Origin: Clostridia bacterium
GTDB taxonomy: Bacteria; Bacillota; Clostridia; TANB77; UBA1234
Direction: 5' to 3'
NCBI GenBank assembly: GCA_900753135.1
Contig: CAADXZ010000073.1
Span: forward strand, 1 to 9,220
Length of the DNA stretch: 9,220 nt
The notes under the pieces were generated by a model. That model did no database searches. It saw only the letters and a list, made by a program, of their open reading frames with translations, and was not told the origin of the DNA. Within the stretch, counting starts at the first letter, position 1. Every line of letters begins with the position of its first letter. Below, piece by piece: positions 5,803 to 9,220 of this stretch. The position numbers were made by a program, and so were the translations under genes.

Positions 5803-8004
5803 TTAAATATTTTTTAATCTTAAAGCATTTAATACAACCGTTAGGCTACTAATTGTCATTGCAAGTGCTGCCATCATTGGATTTAGCTCAATGTTCAATG
5901 GCTCTAGAATTCCGCATGCTATAGGAATCATACAAATGTTATAAAAGAATGCCCAGAATAAATTTTGCTTAATATTTCTTATAGTATTCTTGCTTATATC
6001 AAGCAAATCGTTTATTCTATCAATGTTATCATTCATTAAAACTACGCTTGCAGAATCCATTGCTATATCAGTTCCTGACGAAATTGAGACTCCAATGTCA
6101 GCTGTAACTAAACTTACACTATCGTTTATTCCATCTCCACACATCATCACAAGACCATTCTTTTTTAATTTCTTTATTTTTTCAGCTTTTTCTTTTGGGG
6201 TAACATTAGCAATAACTTTATCTATACCAATTTGCTTAGCAATAATATTAGCAGTCTTTTCATTATCACCAGTTATCATTACTATGTCAATATTTTTTTG
6301 TTTGATTTTAGTAACAACTTCTTTAATATTATCTTTTAGAGTATCTTTAACACCAAGAAGTGCAATTAAACTTCCATTCATACTAACAAATAAAATGCTG
6401 TTTCCATCATTCATCAGAGTTTGCTCGTCTAATTGATTTTCGATTTTTACATTATTTTGCTTCATAAGTTTGCTATTACCAATATAAAAAACATCTCCAT
6501 TATTATTTTTTGCACTAACACCATATCCAGGTATAGACTTAAACTCAGATATTTCGCTTAATTCTATATTCTGTTCTTTAGCATAGTTTACTACAGCCCT
6601 AGCAATTGGATGTTCTGATTTATTTTCTATACTCGCAACATTTTTTAATATTTCTTCTTCACTTAATGAACTATAGTTAAATATTTTTGAAACACTCAAA
6701 TTTCCATTCGTTAATGTTCCAGTCTTATCAAAACAAATTGTTTTAACTTTATGAGCATTCTCTAGAGCTTCACTTGTTTTAACCAAAATTCCTTTTTTAC
6801 TTGCATTTCCAGATGCAATAACTATCGCAAGTGGAGTAGCAAGCCCAAGACTACAAGGGCACGCAACAACAAGTACACTAACGAATATATTAATAGCAAA
6901 AGCAATATTTTTAGAAATAATCATCCACACTATAAATGCTAATACAGCTATTACAATAACAACAGGTACAAAATATCCGCTTATTTTGTCCGCGACTTTT
7001 GCTATTGGAGCTTTTGTAGATGTGGCATTTGCAACTAATCTAACAATTTCAGAAACAGTAGAATCTCTACCAATTTTTTCTGCTTTATACTTTATAGTTC
7101 CTTCGTAATTGACACTACCAGCAATTACTTTTGAGCCTACTTCTCTTTTTACAGGAACACTTTCACCAGTTATAAAAGATTCATTTATATGAGTTTCTCC
7201 CTCAATAACTTCACCGTCAACGGCAATTTTTTCGCCTGGTCTGCATATTACAGTATCACCTCTTTGGATTTCATCTAGTGTAACACTCGTTTCTTTCCCA
7301 TCACGCACAATAGTCGCATGATTAGGTGTTATGCTCATTAAATTTTGCAAAGCTTCTTTAGTCTTATCCTTGTTTTTATTTTCAATATATTTTCCAATCT
7401 TGATAAAGAAAATAACAATTGCTGCCGATTCATAATATAGATTTTCAACGAAGCCCGTATTACCATTCAATATTTTTATTGTGCTGTACACACTATAAAC
7501 AAGACTGGCTAGCACACCTATCGTAACCAATGTGTCCATATTTGGAGTCTTATGAATTAAATTCTTATAACCATTCTTTAATATGTCACCACCAAATAAA
7601 AGCACGATAAGTGTTAATATAAGTAGCGATACAGCATAATTTACAGGATATGTTTCTATATTTAAAAATGGAATAACTGGTAACCCTACCATATGTGACA
7701 TTGATATATATAATATCAAAATTGAAATTACAGAAATCGCAATAAGCTTATATTTCTCGTTAGATTTTTTCTTTTCTTCCTTTTCAAAATTGTCTATACC
7801 TAAACTTGTAAAACCTGCTTTTTCAACGAATTTTTCAACTTGCTCTAGAGTCAATCTAGTGTCATCATACTCCACATTAGCATTATTCATAACTAAATTA
7901 ACTGAAGCACTTCCAATACCATCTTGCTTATTTAAATATTTTTCTAATCCTGAAGAACAAGCTGAACAAGTCATTCCATCAATTTTAAGCAAAACTTTTT
8001 TCAT
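5803..8004 (-). CDS. copA: Copper-exporting P1B-type ATPase CopA
   Basis: A 733-residue Cu(I)-exporting P-type ATPase of the inner membrane, normal length with one N-terminal HMA domain whose GMTCSAC places Cys13 and Cys16 for Cu(I). Eight membrane helices are visible, roughly 84-102, 122-139, 157-176, 188-205, 344-364, 368-392, 683-700 and 708-727. The actuator loop has TGES (279-282). The transport site is CPC (382-384), with Tyr688-Asn689 in helix 7 and Met716 plus Ser719-Ser720 in helix 8, which mark Cu(I) specificity. The phosphorylation motif is DKTGT with Asp426, the nucleotide domain has SEHP (463-466), and TGDN (578-581) and GDGIND (623-628) are present. After GDGIND the usual AP is SV (629-630). 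It begins directly after the copZ stop, with GAAGGTGAT in the end of copZ as ribosome site. Confidence 0.97.
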   Translation of the reverse strand: MKKVLLKIDGMTCSACSSGLEKYLNKQDGIGSASVNLVMNNANVEYDDTRLTLEQVEKFVEKAGFTSLGIDNFEKEEKKKSNEKYKLIAISVISILILYISMSHMVGLPVIPFLNIETYPVNYAVSLLILTLIVLLFGGDILKNGYKNLIHKTPNMDTLVTIGVLASLVYSVYSTIKILNGNTGFVENLYYESAAIVIFFIKIGKYIENKNKDKTKEALQNLMSITPNHATIVRDGKETSVTLDEIQRGDTVICRPGEKIAVDGEVIEGETHINESFITGESVPVKREVGSKVIAGSVNYEGTIKYKAEKIGRDSTVSEIVRLVANATSTKAPIAKVADKISGYFVPVVIVIAVLAFIVWMIISKNIAFAINIFVSVLVVACPCSLGLATPLAIVIASGNASKKGILVKTSEALENAHKVKTICFDKTGTLTNGNLSVSKIFNYSSLSEEEILKNVASIENKSEHPIARAVVNYAKEQNIELSEISEFKSIPGYGVSAKNNNGDVFYIGNSKLMKQNNVKIENQLDEQTLMNDGNSILFVSMNGSLIALLGVKDTLKDNIKEVVTKIKQKNIDIVMITGDNEKTANIIAKQIGIDKVIANVTPKEKAEKIKKLKKNGLVMMCGDGINDSVSLVTADIGVSISSGTDIAMDSASVVLMNDNIDRINDLLDISKNTIRNIKQNLFWAFFYNICMIPIACGILEPLNIELNPMMAALAMTISSLTVVLNALRLKNI

Positions 8005-8214
8005 TTAGTTATCACCTTCAAATCCTGCATCAGCTATAGCTTCTTTTATTCTTTGCTCACTTTGCTTTTCTTGATCAAATTTAATAAAAGCTTTCGCCTC
8101 TTCAAAACTAACGCTTGCACTTTCAACACCTTCTAGATTATTCAAAACCTTTTCTAATCTATTAGAGCATCCTGTACAATGCATTCCTTTAATATTTAAT
8201 TCTATTTCTTTCAT
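8005..8214 (-). CDS. copZ: Copper chaperone CopZ (heavy-metal-associated domain protein)
   Basis: A 69-residue protein that is a single HMA domain, the size of CopZ/Atx1 chaperones. The GMHCTGC loop (10-16) supplies Cys13 and Cys16 to bind one Cu(I), which is passed to the HMA domain or transport site of CopA in the cytoplasm. The rest follows the ferredoxin-like fold pattern: GVESASVSFEEAKAFIKFD, then a helix ending IADAGFEGDN. A perfect AGGAGG lies 8 bases before the ATG. The stop codon is directly followed by the copA ATG, so both are made together. It is the first gene of the copper operon, 500 bases below the preceding terminator. No CopY or CsoR regulator gene is in the window. Confidence 0.95.
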   Translation of the reverse strand: MKEIELNIKGMHCTGCSNRLEKVLNNLEGVESASVSFEEAKAFIKFDQEKQSEQRIKEAIADAGFEGDN

Positions 8215-8259
8215 AATAAAAACCTCCTATTTATTTTATTTTTATACAATATAGAAGTA

Positions 8260-8271
8260 ACAAATTTTTGT
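8260..8271. promoter_or_regulatory. 12-base dyad in the copZ leader, possible operator
   Basis: ACAAA-TT-TTTGT is a perfect inverted repeat 46 bases upstream of the copZ start, followed on the plus strand by AGCC. It does not match the CopY box (TACAnnTGTA) or the GC-rich CsoR operators, so assignment to copper control rests only on position. In sequence this AT-rich, a dyad of this size can arise by chance. Confidence 0.25.
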
Positions 8272-8365
8272 AGCCTTTTATGTGTTGTTTTTTTCTTTCT
8301 TATTGTATTCTTTAATTTAGTATTGTATATAAAGTACTTAAATATGAATCAAAATTCACAAAGCA

Positions 8366-8395
8366 ATTATACATCAATGTAACTTACTTGTTCAA
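8366..8395 (-). promoter_or_regulatory. Candidate promoter of the copZ-copA-tcdA-rrf2 operon
   Basis: On the minus strand TTGAAC (8395-8390), an 18-base spacer and a perfect TATAAT (8371-8366). The start would be near 8359, giving a leader of about 145 bases before copZ. A weaker alternative closer to the gene is TTGATT, 17 bases, TATACA (about 8353-8325). The -35 partly overlaps a CTTG-TT-CAAG dyad (8387-8396). Confidence 0.45.
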
Positions 8396-8679
8396 GATGA
8401 AATAAGTACAAGATATTTTAGAATCGCACATTCAATTAGCACTCAGATTTTTATTCACTTTTGTAAATTATATAATCTTAAATGATAATCGTGTTTTCCC
8501 CTTATTTTTTATAAAAAGGAAAATCACAACAATCTCCATATTCAATATAATTCATTATATCAATTACTTTTTGCCTACAAAGTGTTATATCATTTTTTCA
8601 ATCTTATACTTCAAAGCATTTTCACTAAATCTATAAGATTATATCACATATAATAAAAATGGTACATACCGCTTCACAC
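8396..8679. other. Gene-free AT-rich stretch upstream of the copper operon
   Basis: No coding frame with a ribosome site on either strand. What can be seen: a hairpin TTTTCC/GGAAAA (8494-8499 with 8518-8523) without a T-run on the minus strand, and a short dyad GGTA-CA-TACC (8661-8670). Neither matches an RNA family I recognise. The length is unusual next to the tight spacing of the neighbouring genes. Confidence 0.5.
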
Positions 8680-8717
8680 AAAAAGGATTTGAATCAAATT
8701 GACTCAAATCCTTTTTT
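8680..8717. terminator. Strong bidirectional intrinsic terminator
   Basis: A perfect 13-bp stem (8680-8692 with 8704-8716) built from AAAAAGGATTTGA and its complement, with an 11-base loop that can pair further as TCA-AAT-TGA. The GGATTTGA core is followed by T5 on the minus strand and T6 on the plus strand, so it can stop transcription both ways. On the minus strand it lies about 75 bases past the zinc-ribbon gene and insulates the copper operon. No plus-strand gene ends here. Confidence 0.85.
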
Positions 8718-8720
8718 ATG

Positions 8721-8755
8721 CGAGAGATTTTCTTCCTTTCAGTCGAAAATTCTCG
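8721..8755 (-). other. Bulged hairpin in the 3' region of the zinc-ribbon gene
   Basis: CGAGA and ATTTTC (8721-8732) pair with GAAAAT and TCTCG (8745-8755), giving 11 bp interrupted by a single bulged G at 8726 and closed by a 12-base loop. It sits between the zinc-ribbon stop and the terminator, so it would be part of the transcript 3' end, as a stability element or part of a small structured RNA. The structure is by eye; the role is not known. Confidence 0.5.
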
Positions 8756-8789
8756 AGGGACGAAAGAATGAAAAGCTTTCTTGTCTACA

Positions 8790-8993
8790 CTAATTCATCA
8801 AAAAGTCTAGTATGTTCATTCCAGCATCGGTATCAACCTTATAAATCTCTGTATATCCACAATTTGTGCAACTTACTGTAATAAACTTCTTATTTTGCAC
8901 ATTAAAAAGTTTGGCGAAATTTCCGCCTGTTGCTTGAAATTGATCCTTTTCAAATTCTTCATTATCACATTTTGGACATTTCCACTTCTCCAT
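8790..8993 (-). CDS. Small zinc-ribbon protein, DUF2082/YpzJ-like
   Basis: A 67-residue protein starting MEKWKCPKC. Two CxxC pairs, Cys6-Cys9 and Cys42-Cys45, form one zinc ribbon. The middle run ATGGNFAKLFNVQNKKF and the CTNCGYTEIYK end match the DUF2082 family (COG3478, B. subtilis YpzJ), predicted nucleic-acid-binding proteins of unknown role. Start choice: an in-frame ATG three codons upstream (9002) has the GAGG directly against it with no spacer, whereas the ATG at 8993 has AAAGAGG 9 bases upstream. The downstream one is therefore preferred. Its stop is followed by a bulged hairpin and a strong terminator. No clear promoter was found just upstream, so it may be read from genes beyond the window edge. 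Confidence 0.85.
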   Translation of the reverse strand: MEKWKCPKCDNEEFEKDQFQATGGNFAKLFNVQNKKFITVSCTNCGYTEIYKVDTDAGMNILDFLMN

Positions 8994-9079
8994 AAAATCC
9001 ATCCTCTTTTCTCATATTATTTTGCTCTATTTTGTCACATCATTTTTATTTCATAAATACATTTTGATATGAGATAGGC

Positions 9080-9133
9080 TTATTTCATTCCCGTCTTTTC
9101 ACGATACTCTTTTATTTTTGTTACAAGTTTCAT
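9080..9133 (-). pseudogene. Truncated start of an XRE-family (HTH_3) regulator
   Basis: An ATG at 9133 preceded at about 6 bases by AAAGGAAG encodes only MKLVTKIKEYREKTGMK before TAA at 9082-9080. The wording (KIKEYREKTGM) is that of the first helix of small XRE regulators, which normally continue with TQEELA and about 50 more residues. Nothing recognisable follows in any frame before the zinc-ribbon gene. It overlaps the end of the membrane protein gene by 35 bases, as intact pairs of a small membrane protein and an XRE regulator often do in clostridia. I infer that the body of the regulator was lost by deletion, leaving start and ribosome site. Alternatively it is a chance 17-codon frame. 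Confidence 0.5.
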
Positions 9134-9220
9134 TTTCAACTTCCTTTTTGTATTTTGTTATACGAATAGAAAAAGACATAAAAAGAAAGAAAGCAAATAT
9201 TCCTATTATAAAAAAATCAA
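9099..9220 (-). CDS. C-terminal end of a small membrane protein (cut by window edge)
   Basis: The frame open from the window edge (first full codon 9218-9216) runs 39 residues to TGA at 9101-9099. It reads as one hydrophobic helix (FFIIGIFAFFLFMSFSI), then a charged cytoplasmic tail RITKYKKEVENE. This is the layout of the last membrane segment of a small integral membrane protein with positive charges on the cytoplasmic side. Family not identified; the position directly before an XRE-type start suggests the membrane partner of such regulator pairs (DUF2178-like), which is inference. The tail CNKNKRVS after VENE may be an altered reading end, since the regulator start lies inside it. Confidence 0.5.
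   Translation of the reverse strand, partial: DFFIIGIFAFFLFMSFSIRITKYKKEVENETCNKNKRVS

Noticed and set aside
8494..8523. TTTTCC/GGAAAA hairpin considered as a terminator.
   Set aside because: No T-run follows on the minus strand and the stem is short; no gene ends nearby on either strand.
8994..9002. An upstream in-frame ATG for the zinc-ribbon protein.
   Set aside because: The GAGG touches the ATG with no spacer; the ATG at 8993 has correct spacing and the family usually starts close to the first CxxC.

Overview
The window is AT-rich DNA (about 30% G+C by eye). Every convincing gene reads on the minus strand behind strong AGGAGG-type ribosome sites. Gene content and style (a SufCBD Fe-S scaffold, a CopZ/CopA copper pair, an Rrf2 regulator, TcdA, and a secreted protein with Ig-like repeats) suggest a low-GC Firmicute, most likely an anaerobic gut clostridium. 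The organism is inferred; no rRNA or tRNA gene is present.

Layout from right to left, which is the direction of transcription. (1) 9220-8790: the tail of a small membrane protein, an overlapping 17-codon stub that looks like the start of an XRE-type regulator, then a DUF2082/YpzJ-like zinc-ribbon protein. (2) 8789-8215: a long gene-free stretch with a bulged hairpin, a strong bidirectional terminator and a candidate copper-operon promoter with a long leader. (3) 8214-4646: copZ-copA-tcdA-rrf2, tightly packed (0 bp, 16 bp and a 23-bp overlap between genes), so almost certainly one operon. (4) 4619-2574: a gene with its own promoter and terminator for an anchored extracellular protein with Ig-like repeats. 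(5) 2573-2288: a gene-free stretch with two inverted copies of a short palindromic repeat. (6) 2287-1: a near-ideal sigma-A promoter followed by sufC, sufB and the first 23 codons of sufD, with 2 or fewer bases effectively separating coding regions after sufC.

Functional reading. CopZ and CopA bind and export Cu(I), a metal whose best known toxicity in bacteria is destruction of Fe-S clusters. SufCBD builds those clusters. Between them lies an Rrf2 regulator with three cysteines in an IscR-like arrangement, which could sense cluster status and control suf. TcdA belongs to tRNA modification but is tied to cysteine-desulfurase partners in E. coli. The neighbourhood can therefore be read as a metal/sulfur homeostasis region interrupted by an unrelated surface protein. 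The regulatory links are inference.

The least expected features are the inverted repeat pair with a compensatory base-pair change in its stem, the truncated regulator stub at the right edge, and the uncharacterised C-terminal domain of the surface protein. No mobile-element gene, CRISPR array or RNA gene of a known class was recognised.
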